A stretch of DNA of 64,000 nucleotides from Brevibacterium spongiae (GCF_026168515.1 NZ_CP093443.1:124001-188000); one strand, 5' to 3'. Shown: positions 55,483 through 64,000, counted from the first letter of the stretch. Made by a program: numbers and translations. Notes: a model not told the origin generated them from the letters alone.

Positions 55483-56624
55483 CGGCTCGACACTCGCAGC
55501 TGCGCATTCAGGGCATGCTCATGCGCGGCGGATCGTCCCGCGGACCGTTCTTCCGTGCCGAGGATCTGCCGAGTGATCCGGCAGAACGCAACCGAGTTCT
55601 GATCAATGTCCTAGGCAGTCCCCACCCGCTTCAAGTCGATGGCATCGGCGGTGGACATCCGCTGACCAGCAAGGCCGGCATCGTCTCCGTCTCAGATGAG
55701 GAGGGAATCGACCTCGACTTCATCTTCGCCCAGATGACTCCTGATTCCGACTCGGTGCAGACCACGGCGAACTGCGGGAACATGCTCGCCGCCGTGGTGC
55801 CCTTCGCCATCGAATCGGGACTGCTTACGGCCAACGACGATTGGACAACCGCGGTCGTGAAGTCGCTGAACACGGGCTTGATCTCCAGGATCACCGTGCG
55901 AACACCCGAAGCGTCTCCCGGCGGCGAGCGATATGTGGCCTATGCCGGCGATGTCCGGATCGCGGGAGTTCCGGGAACAGGGTCGGGGATAGAAATCCGC
56001 TTCGTCGACACCGCAGGCTCGGTGGCGGATTCGATGATGCCTTCCGGCAATCTCATCGATGAGATTACGCTCGATTCCGGGCAGGTCGTCGAGACAACGC
56101 TGATCGATAACGGACAGCCCCTGGTTCTCATCCGCGCCACGGACCTCGGACGCACCGGGTATGAGGCAGTGGCAGATCTGAGCGCTGACGAGGAGCTCAA
56201 GAACCAGCTCGAGGACATTCGGTTGAAAGCCGGTCGCCTCATGGGACTCGGCGATGTCACCGGGCGCAGCTATCCGAAGATGACTCTGGTCGCAGCACCT
56301 GCAGGTGGCGGGACGATCTGCACTCGCAGCTTCATACCCCACCGTGTCCATGAGTCGATCGGCGTTCTGGCGGCACTGACTGTGGCCACTGCCGCACGAC
56401 TCACCGGAACCGTCGCAGCGACGGTATCCCCGGCCGACGGTGCTGACGCTACGGCCGTTGACGACGGGGGAACGCAGATCCTCACCATAGAGCATCCCAG
56501 CGGAGGATTTGATGTCGCATTGGAATGCGACTCGGCCGGACAGACCACCGGTGCCGGAATCACCCGCACGGCACGACTGCTGATGTCCGGAGAATTCCAC
56601 CTTCACAGCCAGACAGATCTCTGA
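55479..56624 (+). CDS. ligU: 4-Oxalomesaconate tautomerase/isomerase (PrpF family)
   Basis: A 381-residue isomerase of the PrpF/DapF-like fold, matching GalD and LigU: GMLMRGGSSRGPFF, LGSPHPLQVDGIGGGHPLTS and QTTANCGNMLAAVVPFAIE with the conserved active-site cysteine. It prepares oxalomesaconate for hydration, either by keto-enol tautomerisation (GalD) or by a 1,3-allylic shift (LigU); sequence alone does not settle which. It overlaps the transporter gene by four bases, and the next gene follows in 26 bases. Confidence 0.88.
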   Translation: MTARHSQLRIQGMLMRGGSSRGPFFRAEDLPSDPAERNRVLINVLGSPHPLQVDGIGGGHPLTSKAGIVSVSDEEGIDLDFIFAQMTPDSDSVQTTANCGNMLAAVVPFAIESGLLTANDDWTTAVVKSLNTGLISRITVRTPEASPGGERYVAYAGDVRIAGVPGTGSGIEIRFVDTAGSVADSMMPSGNLIDEITLDSGQVVETTLIDNGQPLVLIRATDLGRTGYEAVADLSADEELKNQLEDIRLKAGRLMGLGDVTGRSYPKMTLVAAPAGGGTICTRSFIPHRVHESIGVLAALTVATAARLTGTVAATVSPADGADATAVDDGGTQILTIEHPSGGFDVALECDSAGQTTGAGITRTARLLMSGEFHLHSQTDL

Positions 56625-56650
56625 CACATCACCGTATGAAAGGCACAAGA

Positions 56651-57673
56651 ATGATCATCGATTGTCATGGGCACTACACCACCGCGCCCGGGCAGCTCGG
56701 CGAGTGGCGGAAGCAACAGCTCTCTGCGTTCGAAGACGGAACATCACGACCGTCTCGGGGGCCGTCGATCAGCGATGATGATATCCGCGAATCGCTAGAA
56801 GCCAATCAGCTTCGTCTGATGGACGAACGAGGAATCGATCTCACTGTCTTCTCCCCGCGAGCTTCGTTCATGGCGCATCACCTCGGAGACTTCGCGATCT
56901 CCGCCGAATGGGCCCGGATCTGCAACGATCTGTGTGTCAGAGTCGCTGAACTCTATCCCGGACGATTCGCTCCTGCCGCTATGCTGCCGCAGTCGCCCGG
57001 AGTCGACCCTGCGAGCAGTGTGGAAGAGATCAGACGCGTAGTGGACGAACACGATGTCGTTGCAATCAATCTCAATCCGGATCCCTCCGGAGGGTACTGG
57101 TCATCGCCGCCACTGACAGATGAGCAGTGGTTCCCGATCTACGAGGCCATGATCGAATACGAACTTCCTGCGATGATCCACGTCTCGACTTCAGCGAACC
57201 CCGCCTTCCACACGACAGGGGCCCACTATCTCAACGCCGACACGACCGCGGTCATGCAGCTCATCGAAGGAGACTTGTTCACTCGATTCCCCGAACTCCA
57301 GTTTGTGATCCCCCACGGAGGAGGTGCCGCACCATATCACTGGGGACGATTCCGAGGGCTGGCACAAGCCATGGGCAAGCCGACGTTAGACGAGCATCTG
57401 CTCGGCAATGTCTCCTTCGACACCTGCGTCTACCACCAGCCCGGCATCGACGAGCTGCTCTCGGTCATCCCAACGGAAAATGTCCTCTTCGCGTCGGAGA
57501 TGATCGGCGCCGTTCGTGGAATCGACCCAACGACCGACCGCTACTTCGACGATACGGTCGCCTACATCGAAGGCGCAGACCTCACCCACGAACAGAGGAA
57601 GGCCATCTTCAGCGACAATGTCCGCCGCATCTATCCCAGATTGCAGCGTCGTTTGGAATCCATAGGACTTTGA
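56651..57673 (+). CDS. ligJ: 4-Oxalomesaconate hydratase
   Basis: A 340-residue zinc-dependent amidohydrolase-fold hydratase that adds water to oxalomesaconate to give 4-carboxy-4-hydroxy-2-oxoadipate. It matches LigJ nearly stretch for stretch: MIIDCHGHYTTAP (metal His pair), TVFSPRASFMAHHLGDF, AAMLPQSPGVDP, INLNPDPSGGYWSSPPLTD, FHTTGAHYLNADTTA, HGGGAAPYHWGRFRGLAQ and FASEMIGAVRGIDP. ATG at 56651 has AAAGG seven bases upstream; an ATG fifteen bases earlier is less well placed. Confidence 0.95.
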   Translation: MIIDCHGHYTTAPGQLGEWRKQQLSAFEDGTSRPSRGPSISDDDIRESLEANQLRLMDERGIDLTVFSPRASFMAHHLGDFAISAEWARICNDLCVRVAELYPGRFAPAAMLPQSPGVDPASSVEEIRRVVDEHDVVAINLNPDPSGGYWSSPPLTDEQWFPIYEAMIEYELPAMIHVSTSANPAFHTTGAHYLNADTTAVMQLIEGDLFTRFPELQFVIPHGGGAAPYHWGRFRGLAQAMGKPTLDEHLLGNVSFDTCVYHQPGIDELLSVIPTENVLFASEMIGAVRGIDPTTDRYFDDTVAYIEGADLTHEQRKAIFSDNVRRIYPRLQRRLESIGL

Positions 57674-57741
57674 ATCGGTAGCAGCCACGCCTAGCCCCAT
57701 CCACCCAGAACTCAGATCTGTAATCAGGAGAACATCGCACC

Positions 57742-58425
57742 ATGTATGACCTCGGAGTCGTCCACACCACGATAGACCGTCCCAACCCCGACGACGTTGC
57801 TGCGCTCAGCGAATTCGGCGTAGCGACTGTCCACGAAGCAATGGGGCGTGTTGGCTTGATGCGGCCCTATCTTCGTCCTGTCTATTCCGGGGCCGCTATG
57901 TGTGGCCCGGCTGTGACTGTGCTGCTGCAACCAGGCGACAATTGGATGCTTCACGTCGCCACCGAACAGATTCATGAAGGTGACGTCGTCGTGGCGGGGT
58001 GCACGACGGAGAGTACGGACGGCTTCTTCGGCGAGTTGCTTGCCACATCTATGAAAGCCCGAGGAGCCAAGGGGCTCGTCATCGACGGTGGCTGCCGAGA
58101 TACACAGGAACTCGAAGGTCTCGACTTCCCTGTGTTTGCGCGCTCCGTACACGCCAAAGGGACAGTCAAAGCAACACTCGGATCCGTCAACGTCCCCATC
58201 GTCTGTGCCAATGCGTTGGTCACCCCCGGTGATGTCGTCGTGGCGGATGCAGACGGAGTCGTCGTCGTCCCGAAAGATCGAGTGAAGACCGTCGCAGAAG
58301 CGTCGCGACGTCGCGAAGACCGCGAAGCGGAGAAACGCGCAGAGTTCGAGGCCGGAGTGTTGGGACTCGACCTCTATGAGATGAGAGCACCGTTGGAAGC
58401 GACGGGGCTCAAGTATGTCGATTGA
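57742..58425 (+). CDS. ligK: 4-Hydroxy-4-methyl-2-oxoglutarate / 4-carboxy-4-hydroxy-2-oxoadipate aldolase
   Basis: A 227-residue class II aldolase of the RraA-like fold that cleaves carboxy-hydroxy-oxoadipate to pyruvate and oxaloacetate. Family motifs: FGVATVHEAMGRVGLMRPYL, CGPAVTVLLQPGDNWMLHVA, GELLATSMKARGAKGLVIDG with GCRDT, and GDVVVADADGVVVVPKD. AGGAG lies ten bases before the ATG. Last gene of the operon; a 28-base gap separates it from the convergent lipid-kinase gene, with no clear hairpin. Confidence 0.93.
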   Translation: MYDLGVVHTTIDRPNPDDVAALSEFGVATVHEAMGRVGLMRPYLRPVYSGAAMCGPAVTVLLQPGDNWMLHVATEQIHEGDVVVAGCTTESTDGFFGELLATSMKARGAKGLVIDGGCRDTQELEGLDFPVFARSVHAKGTVKATLGSVNVPIVCANALVTPGDVVVADADGVVVVPKDRVKTVAEASRRREDREAEKRAEFEAGVLGLDLYEMRAPLEATGLKYVD

Positions 58426-58453
58426 GCCGACAACCTAGCGCTGACGAGGTGCT

Positions 58454-59338
58454 TTACTCCCGGGGGACGCGGACCTTGAGCGATGACGGACAGATCGTCA
58501 CGGTCGCCGGGGTCTGTGAGACCGCATCACCGTCGGCGACGATCTCGACCGGAGCCGCCCCTGCGGGCGTGTCGATGCGGATCTCGCGAGCCCGGTCGAA
58601 GTGGATGTTCGGGTGACGCTTGTGCTTGCCCGACATGAACGCGAGGAGCTCGACAGCGAGCTTCGGCAGGAATGCCTCCCTGAGCAGGACGACGTCGATG
58701 AGACCGTCATCGAGCTGGGCCTCGGGGGACAGGCTGATTCCGCCGCCGTAGCGACCGGAGTTCGCGAACCCCGCGGTCAGGCCGCGGAAGTCGAGGCGCT
58801 GACCGTCGACGGTCAGTTCGAGGTCGATGCTTTTGGGCGGCAGGAGCGCACGCAGGATCCCGTACAGGTACACCCAGTGCCCCCTGACGAACCTCGCCGA
58901 GTTCGCGTGCTGCTGGACGGCCGAGTCGAGGCCGAGGCAGACGTTGCCGAGGCTGATCGTGCCGTCGAGGTCGAGGACGTCGATGGTCCGATCGCGGCCT
59001 TCGGCGATGACGGCCACAGCCTCCTCGGTGTCCTTCGGGATGCCGAGCTTGCCGATGAGGTCATTGCCGCGGCCACCGGCGATGATGCCCAGCGAGGCGT
59101 TAGTGCCGATGAGGCCCGCCGCCACCGAGCGGGCCATTCCGTCACCGCCGAGGGCGCCGACGACCGGAGCACCCCCAGCGGCGAACCCGGCCGCGAGCTC
59201 CTTCGCATGCTCCTCGCTCGTGCTCCGCACCAGCTGCGCCTCGAGACCGTGTGAGGCGAAGGCATCGACGAGCGGATCGATGCGTCTGAGCACGGCTCCC
59301 CGGCGGGCCGTGGGGTTGAGGATGATGGGCACGCTCAC
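58454..59338 (-). CDS. Diacylglycerol kinase-like lipid kinase
   Basis: A 294-residue kinase of the YegS/DagK family. The catalytic GGDGMARSVAAGLIG lies at about 60, followed by LGIIAGGRGNDLIGKLGIP, where the usual GTGND is GRGND. The C-terminal beta domain has GGGISLSPEAQLDDGLIDVV. GTG at 59338 overlaps the stop of the upstream flavoenzyme gene (GTGA); a far longer reading frame is open upstream but arginine-rich and not plausible. Third gene of glpD-agpS-like-kinase, suggesting work on an ether or diacyl glycerol lipid. Confidence 0.88.
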   Translation of the reverse strand: MSVPIILNPTARRGAVLRRIDPLVDAFASHGLEAQLVRSTSEEHAKELAAGFAAGGAPVVGALGGDGMARSVAAGLIGTNASLGIIAGGRGNDLIGKLGIPKDTEEAVAVIAEGRDRTIDVLDLDGTISLGNVCLGLDSAVQQHANSARFVRGHWVYLYGILRALLPPKSIDLELTVDGQRLDFRGLTAGFANSGRYGGGISLSPEAQLDDGLIDVVLLREAFLPKLAVELLAFMSGKHKRHPNIHFDRAREIRIDTPAGAAPVEIVADGDAVSQTPATVTICPSSLKVRVPRE

Positions 59339-60996
59339 AGCTGGTCCGGTCCGTTCATGAGTTTGCCCGGGTTCATGATCCCGGTCGGGTCGACCTCGGC
59401 CTTGGCCGCCCGCAGCATCCGCAGCCACATCTGGCCGGTCTCGGCCGGCAGCCATGGAGCATGGTCGGTGCCGACGGCATGGTGGTGGGTGATCGTCCCG
59501 CCGCCTGCAACGATGGCGTCGCTGGCCGCGGATTTCAGGGCCTTCCACTGGGCGATCTCCGCACCGACCTGCTGCTTGGCGAAGACCGTGTAGTACAGCG
59601 AACAGCCCGAGGCGTAGAGGTGCGAGACGTGGCAGAGCACGAACGCGGGTGTGCCGCGCTCGGCCATCTCCGCCTGGATGGCCGCGCTGATCGAGTCGTG
59701 GAGTTCTTCCACCTTCGACCAGGGAGCCGACGTCTCCATCGTTTCGACGATCATGCCCTCACGCAGCAGCTGATCACGCAGATACGGAGTCGAGAAGCGG
59801 TGCTTCTCCCACGAGGTCTCGGGAACGGAACCGAGGTTGACGCCCCCACGCCGACGCACGATCGCACGCCCCTGGGAACGACGCGCCCGCACATCGGACT
59901 GAGCACCGTCGTAGCGGACGACGAGCAGGCACGGGGTCGTGATTCCGCGCGCACGCAGGTAGGCGAGAACGCCCTTGCGCTGCAGCTCGCTGCCGAGCTG
60001 GGCGAGACCGAACGCTGTCTCGTTGACATCGGACAGGCGCGCGATGTCCAGATGCAGTCCCGACTGCTCCATCTCCCGCAGCGCCGCGGTGCCCGAGGCG
60101 AAATCGGGGAAGAACCAGGAGTCGGCCTGCACGGAACTCGGCACACGACGGATCCGCAGGGTCGCCTCGGTGATGATGCCCAGCGTTCCCTCGGAGCCGA
60201 CGAAGAGCTGGCGCGGGTTCGGCCCGGCCGCGGTCGCCGGGGTGGTGCGCAGTTCGACGGGACCAGCCGGGGTCGCCACGCGCAGACCGTGCACGTTCTC
60301 ATCGATGCGCCCGTAGCCGGTCGACTGCTGACCTGCCGAACGGGTGGCGACCCAGCCGCCGACGGTGCTGAACTCGAAGGACTGCGGGTAGTGGGCGAGG
60401 GTGAAGCCGCGCGCCTGCAGCGTCTCCTCGAGGTCGGGTCCGAAGACCCCGGCCTGAACGGTCGCCGTCAGCGACTCCTCATCGATGTCGACGACCTGAT
60501 CGAGCCGGGTCAGGGAGATGCTCACGACCGCGGAGAATTCGCCGCGGACGGCATCGACGCCGCCGACGACGCTGGTGCCGCCGCCGAAGGGAACGACCGC
60601 CACGGATTGTTCGGCACACACGGCCAAGAGGGCGTCCACCTCGGCGGTGGAGGCGGGATAGACCACCGCATCCGGAGCCGACGTCAGCTGACCGGCGCGC
60701 AGGCGGATGAGGTCGGGCAGGCTGCGCCCGGCGGCATGGGAGATGCGGGTCGCGCGGTCGTCGCGGACGAATTCCTCGCTCACGATCTCGCCGAGGCGGG
60801 TCCGCACCTGGTCGGTGAGCGTCGATTCGGGGAGAGCGACGTCCTCGAGTTCCACATGCGGTCGGTCGACTCCGGCCGGCCACCCGCAGTGCTTGCTCAG
60901 GATCACCTTCGCGCCGGGCTTGACCGGACCGTCATTGCCGTCCTCGCCCCAGCCCCACCAGCGCATACGCGGCCTCGTGTTGTCCATGATCGTCAT
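59335..60996 (-). CDS. FAD-binding oxidase, alkyldihydroxyacetonephosphate synthase-like
   Basis: A 553-residue VAO-type flavoprotein resembling alkyl-DHAP synthase (AGPS), which swaps an acyl for an alkyl chain on DHAP, the key ether-lipid step. FAD domain at about 95-270 (AVVPFGGGTSVVGGV, PQSFEFSTVGGWVATRSAGQ, GTLGIITEATLRI), cap domain with the C-terminal THHHAVGTDHAPW histidine cluster typical of AGPS. The N-terminal MRWWGWGE is also seen in that group. It overlaps glpD and the kinase gene by four bases each. A glycolate or lactate oxidase-type role is the alternative. Confidence 0.85.
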   Translation of the reverse strand: MTIMDNTRPRMRWWGWGEDGNDGPVKPGAKVILSKHCGWPAGVDRPHVELEDVALPESTLTDQVRTRLGEIVSEEFVRDDRATRISHAAGRSLPDLIRLRAGQLTSAPDAVVYPASTAEVDALLAVCAEQSVAVVPFGGGTSVVGGVDAVRGEFSAVVSISLTRLDQVVDIDEESLTATVQAGVFGPDLEETLQARGFTLAHYPQSFEFSTVGGWVATRSAGQQSTGYGRIDENVHGLRVATPAGPVELRTTPATAAGPNPRQLFVGSEGTLGIITEATLRIRRVPSSVQADSWFFPDFASGTAALREMEQSGLHLDIARLSDVNETAFGLAQLGSELQRKGVLAYLRARGITTPCLLVVRYDGAQSDVRARRSQGRAIVRRRGGVNLGSVPETSWEKHRFSTPYLRDQLLREGMIVETMETSAPWSKVEELHDSISAAIQAEMAERGTPAFVLCHVSHLYASGCSLYYTVFAKQQVGAEIAQWKALKSAASDAIVAGGGTITHHHAVGTDHAPWLPAETGQMWLRMLRAAKAEVDPTGIMNPGKLMNGPDQL

Positions 60997-62594
60997 CCTT
61001 CGTGTCGTGATTCGGTGGTGAGTTCCGGGGCCAGCCGGACCACAGCGTCATAGAGGTCGTCGCGATCGGCGTCGACGAGTCCCCACCGGGTTCGCCGGTC
61101 GATGACGTCCTCGACCGTGAGGGCGAGCTCGTGCTCGACGGCGAAGCGGACTTCCGCACCGGTCAGCGGGATCCCTTCGCGCACGGGTTCGCTGAGGGTG
61201 GGATCGGCATCGCCATAGGCGGCCACCAGTGCGGCGTCGGTCCCATAGGTCGCGACGAGGCGGTCGGGCAGGCCGGGGGCGGGAGTGCCCTTGCCGACGA
61301 GTCCGAGTTCCGTCGTCCGGCACGGTCCGGCCCGCAGACCGCCGACTTTGACGGCGTCGTCGACGGCGTCTTCGGCCATGCGCCGGTAGCCGGTGAGCTT
61401 GCCGCCGACGATGGTCAGCGCCCCGGTCCGCGAATCGCGCAGCAGAGCGTGCTTGCGGGAGAGATCGGCGCTGGAGGAGGAATCGCTGCTCTTGACCAGG
61501 GGGCGGAAGCCGGCGTAGCTGCCGACGATGTCCTCGGGTGTGAGTTCGTCCTCGAGCACGGCGTTGATCGTGTTGAGGAGGAACGTCGTCTCGTCGGCGT
61601 CCGGATGGGCGCGCTCGGGGATCGGGCCGTGGTGCGCATCGTCGGTGAGGCCGATCATGACCAGACTGTTGTGCCACGGCACGGCGAAGACGTAGCGGCC
61701 GAAGTGACCGGGCACGGGTGCGGTGATCGCGGCCTGCGGGTCGCCCAGGCGGGAGGCCGGCACGAGGATGTGCGAGCCCTTGCTCGGGGCCAGCTCGACC
61801 TCGTCGGACAGGGTGTCGGACCAGACGCCGGCGGCATTGATGATCTGCCGGGCGCCCAGGATGTGCTCATCGCCGGTGAGGCGGTCGGTGATGTGCACGC
61901 GCGTGGGTTCGATGCCGGTCGCCTCGGCGTAGGTGATGATGCGCCCGCCGTGGGAGGCCGCGGTTCGGGCCAAGGCGACGACGAGGCGGGCGTCATCGAT
62001 GAGCTGGCCGTCCCAGCTGAGCAGCCCGCCGCGCAGGCCCTCGGTCGCCGTGGTCGGGGCGAGCTTGCGGACGGCATCGGCCGAGACGCGGCGCGGGTGG
62101 GGGAGCAGGTCCTTCGGGGTGCGCGCGAGCATGCGCAGGAAATCGCCGGCGTGGAAGCCGGTGGATGTCACGGCGGCTTCGACGCGACCGATGTGCGGGT
62201 GCAGCGGGAAGATCATCGGCATGGGCCGGATGAGGTGCGGGGCGATGGTGTTCATCAGCCGGCCGCGTTCGACGGCCGATTCCCAGGCGATCGCGACATC
62301 GGCCTTGGCGAGGTAGCGCAGACCGCCGTGGGCGAGCTTCGATGACCAGCTGCTCGTGCCCGAGGCGAGATCACCGCGTTCGACGAGGGTGACGGACAGC
62401 CCCCGGCTGGCCGCGTCGAGTGCAACGCCGACACCGGTGAATCCGCCGCCGATGACGACGACGTCGGAGATATTCGCCGAGGCGGTCGACAGATCGCGTT
62501 CACGCTGAGCGGCATTGAGGGCCGAGGTGCTCGCTGGTCTGGCGGAACCGTGTCCCGCGGCGTCGGCACCGGTGTCTGTTGAGGTGGAATCCAT
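60993..62594 (-). CDS. glpD: Glycerol-3-phosphate dehydrogenase
   Basis: FAD-dependent membrane-associated enzyme that oxidises glycerol-3-phosphate to DHAP, 533 residues. N-terminal FAD motif VVVIGGGFTGVGVALDAASR at about 45, then SWSSKLAHGGLRYLAKAD, GGRIITYAEATG and VGGKLTGYRRMAEDAVD. About 40 extra Ala/Ser-rich residues precede the domain. First gene of a three-gene operon with the AGPS-like and kinase genes; it would supply DHAP to the AGPS-like enzyme. The start is twelve bases from a 20-bp palindrome. Confidence 0.95.
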   Translation of the reverse strand: MDSTSTDTGADAAGHGSARPASTSALNAAQRERDLSTASANISDVVVIGGGFTGVGVALDAASRGLSVTLVERGDLASGTSSWSSKLAHGGLRYLAKADVAIAWESAVERGRLMNTIAPHLIRPMPMIFPLHPHIGRVEAAVTSTGFHAGDFLRMLARTPKDLLPHPRRVSADAVRKLAPTTATEGLRGGLLSWDGQLIDDARLVVALARTAASHGGRIITYAEATGIEPTRVHITDRLTGDEHILGARQIINAAGVWSDTLSDEVELAPSKGSHILVPASRLGDPQAAITAPVPGHFGRYVFAVPWHNSLVMIGLTDDAHHGPIPERAHPDADETTFLLNTINAVLEDELTPEDIVGSYAGFRPLVKSSDSSSSADLSRKHALLRDSRTGALTIVGGKLTGYRRMAEDAVDDAVKVGGLRAGPCRTTELGLVGKGTPAPGLPDRLVATYGTDAALVAAYGDADPTLSEPVREGIPLTGAEVRFAVEHELALTVEDVIDRRTRWGLVDADRDDLYDAVVRLAPELTTESRHEG

Positions 62595-62605
62595 TCCCTA
62601 CCCTT

Positions 62606-62652
62606 CTGGTACGAGGTCGTACCAGTTTGCAATCGCCCGTCACTGTTGTCAA
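62606..62652. promoter_or_regulatory. glpD promoter and 20-bp TetR-type palindrome
   Basis: CTGGTACGAGGTCGTACCAG (62606-62625) has perfect 9-bp arms around GG. On the minus strand TTGACA (62652-62647) and CAAACT (62629-62624) are 17 bases apart, so the operator covers the glpD start site. The divergent tetR gene starts at 62662. Confidence 0.8.
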
Positions 62653-62661
62653 GATCACACT

Positions 62662-63333
62662 GTGACTACCAGAGGACGCCCGTACGCCGGCGCCAGCCGT
62701 GAAGCGCGTGAAAGCGCCCGGCGGGAGCAGATCATCGCTGCCGGAATCGAGCTGTTCGGAACTCAGGGATACCGGGCGGCCACCGTCGGAGCGGTCTGCG
62801 AGAGAGCGGGGCTGAATAAGCGCTACTTCTACGAATCCTTCGCTGCCCTCGAAGACCTGCTGGTCGAGGTCTACGAACGCGTCGTCGCCGATCTGCGGGC
62901 CGCGGTGCTCGCCGGCGGTGGGGCTGATTCAGGCGGGTCGGATGGCGCCACAGTTGCGCCCGGCGGTGAGGCCATGGCGGTGCTGCGCGGCTTCATGGGC
63001 GGCTTCCTCGGGTGGGCGCAGGACAATCCGATCTTCGCGCGGGTCCACCTCTTCGAAGTCCTCGGCGTCAGTGCGCGCATCGACGAACTCTATCGTCGGC
63101 ATGGCCGGGTGATCGGCGGCGAGCTCGCCGATTCGCTCGCGGCGGCGATCTCGAACAGCGGGCTCAGCGATACGCGTCGGCGCGTGCTCGGTGATCTGCT
63201 CGTCGGCGCCGGCATCCAGATCGTCGTCGACTGGGTCATCGGCGACTATCAACCGCCGAAGCAAGAGCTGCTCACCGAGGTCGAGTCGACGCTCGACTGG
63301 GTGCTCACCGCCGGAATGGGCGGGGAAGACTGA
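62662..63333 (+). CDS. TetR/AcrR family regulator of the glpD operon
   Basis: A 223-residue repressor. Helix-turn-helix at about 18-60: ARREQIIAAGIELFGTQGYR, then GAVCERAGLNKRYFYESF. A Gly/Ala/Ser-rich insert lies near 90-105. GTG at 62662 is chosen; the open frame extends upstream through the palindrome but without a good start. Position suggests it binds the palindrome at 62606 and represses glpD and itself; acyl-CoA or a lipid intermediate is a likely inducer in this context. Confidence 0.9.
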   Translation: MTTRGRPYAGASREARESARREQIIAAGIELFGTQGYRAATVGAVCERAGLNKRYFYESFAALEDLLVEVYERVVADLRAAVLAGGGADSGGSDGATVAPGGEAMAVLRGFMGGFLGWAQDNPIFARVHLFEVLGVSARIDELYRRHGRVIGGELADSLAAAISNSGLSDTRRRVLGDLLVGAGIQIVVDWVIGDYQPPKQELLTEVESTLDWVLTAGMGGED

Positions 63334-63352
63334 GCCGGGACAGGACTCTGGC

Positions 63353-64000
63353 TTAAGCTTCCAGGCCTTGGAAGGCCATCGTCGTGACCGCCTCGGCGAT
63401 GGTGTCGGGGTCGACGGGATAGCTGGGCCGGTACCACTCGGTGATCGAGTTGACCATGCCGAAGAGCAGACGCGTGACGAGGCCGGGGGTGAAATCCGAG
63501 CGCAGACCGCCCTCGGCGATGGCGGCCTCGACGAGCGCGCGGACTTTCGCATCGATGGCGCGGCGGGCCTCGAGGGCGTCGCGCTCCAGCGGTGAGTTGC
63601 CGCGCACCCGCAGCAGCAGGGTCACCGAATGGTGGTACTCGATGAGGATGACCACGCTGGCGCGCACGGCGAGGCGCAGGCGTTCGAGCGCGGTGACGTC
63701 GGCACGCAGACTCTCGGTCTCCACTGCGGAGTCGAGCGCCCGGACCCCCCGGCTGATCGCCAAATGCAGCAGCTCTTCCTTCGACTTCACATGGTGGTAT
63801 ATCGCGGACTTCGTGATGCCGAGCTCACGGGCAACCGTGTCCATGGACGTGCCGTCGTAGCCGCGGGAGACGAAGACTTCGGTGGCCTTGTTGATGAGTG
63901 TCTCCCGGTCGTATCCGGGACGGCCGCGACGCGAGCGCTTGGGGGCGGTCGCCTCGGCGGGGGTGGTCGGCGAATCCGCGGCGGGGATCGGCGAATCCTC
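63353..64000 (-). CDS. TetR/AcrR family regulator (5' end beyond window)
   Basis: The C-terminal 215 codons of a TetR regulator; the frame is still open at position 64000. A Pro/Ala/Thr-rich N-terminal extension leads to RRGRPGYDRETLINKATEVF, then VARELGITKSAIYHHVKSKE (helix-turn-helix). The ligand domain follows to the stop at 63353. The helix-turn-helix and the Y-H-H-V-K signature resemble regulators of fatty-acid and aromatic acyl-CoA breakdown. It converges with the neighbouring tetR gene, 19 bases apart. Confidence 0.88.
   Translation of the reverse strand, partial: EDSPIPAADSPTTPAEATAPKRSRRGRPGYDRETLINKATEVFVSRGYDGTSMDTVARELGITKSAIYHHVKSKEELLHLAISRGVRALDSAVETESLRADVTALERLRLAVRASVVILIEYHHSVTLLLRVRGNSPLERDALEARRAIDAKVRALVEAAIAEGGLRSDFTPGLVTRLLFGMVNSITEWYRPSYPVDPDTIAEAVTTMAFQGLEA

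Noticed and set aside
1..64000. CRISPR arrays, rRNA or tRNA genes, complete insertion sequences.
   Set aside because: No regularly spaced repeats, no conserved rRNA/tRNA segments and no transposase frames with terminal repeats were found by reading both strands.

Overview
This window comes from a high-GC Gram-positive (actinobacterial) chromosome. The evidence is the strong G/C bias at third codon positions, many GTG/TTG starts behind AAGGAG-type ribosome sites, stop/start overlaps (ATGA, TGATG) within operons, a one-cysteine arsenate-mycothiol transferase, and IclR/GntR/TetR/PucR-type regulators. The overall gene style suggests a Brevibacterium-like organism; that is an inference, not a search result. 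Most of the window is metabolic. Two stretches (about 5.4-8 kb and 42-50 kb) have lower GC and carry broken genes and mobile-element scars.

Layout. 0.3-4 kb: branched-chain 2-oxoacid dehydrogenase operon (E1a, E1b, E2) on the minus strand. 4.3-8 kb: accessory island with a secreted protein, a VanZ-like membrane protein, a secreted-protein gene cut by an in-frame TAG, a membrane/zinc-finger protein and a gene remnant. 8-16.7 kb: YqeB-like protein and TetR regulator sharing a 20-bp palindrome, a large unknown protein, an Lrp-type regulator, then etfB-etfA and a cytochrome-b-like membrane protein with four copies of a GLPR..GG.PWPPEG motif.

16.8-34.8 kb: the centre of the window, a nearly complete creatinine/creatine/sarcosine pathway. 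It holds creatininase, a BCCT transporter, a PucR regulator, creatinase, an IclR regulator, a YkvI-like permease, a GntR regulator, then glyA-soxB-soxD-soxA-soxG-sdaA-purU as one tightly packed operon. Predicted flow is creatinine to creatine to sarcosine plus urea, sarcosine to glycine plus a one-carbon unit on tetrahydrofolate, glycine to serine to pyruvate, with PurU recycling formyl-THF. The permease promoter and the glyA promoter carry the same short palindrome on either side of the GntR gene.

34.8-41.8 kb: regulators, an Ldh-family oxidoreductase preceded by a structured non-coding stretch, an ABC ATPase without a permease, a threonine/serine dehydratase-like enzyme and an MHS-type transporter. 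42-50 kb: plasmid-replication-like remnant, a 58-residue peptide gene, an arsenic resistance operon (acr3, two arsC types, trxB, a flavoprotein ending in Cys-Cys) divergent from arsR and a second flavoprotein, then resolvase and HNH-endonuclease pseudogenes. 50-52 kb: paaZ alone with its own operator. 52.3-58.4 kb: a GntR regulator divergent from a compact 2-pyrone-4,6-dicarboxylate operon (ligI, MFS transporter, ligU/galD-like, ligJ, ligK). 58.4-64 kb: glpD, an alkyl-DHAP-synthase-like flavoenzyme and a lipid kinase in one operon, divergent from a TetR gene across a 20-bp palindrome, and a second TetR gene cut by the window end. No rRNA, tRNA or CRISPR array was recognised.
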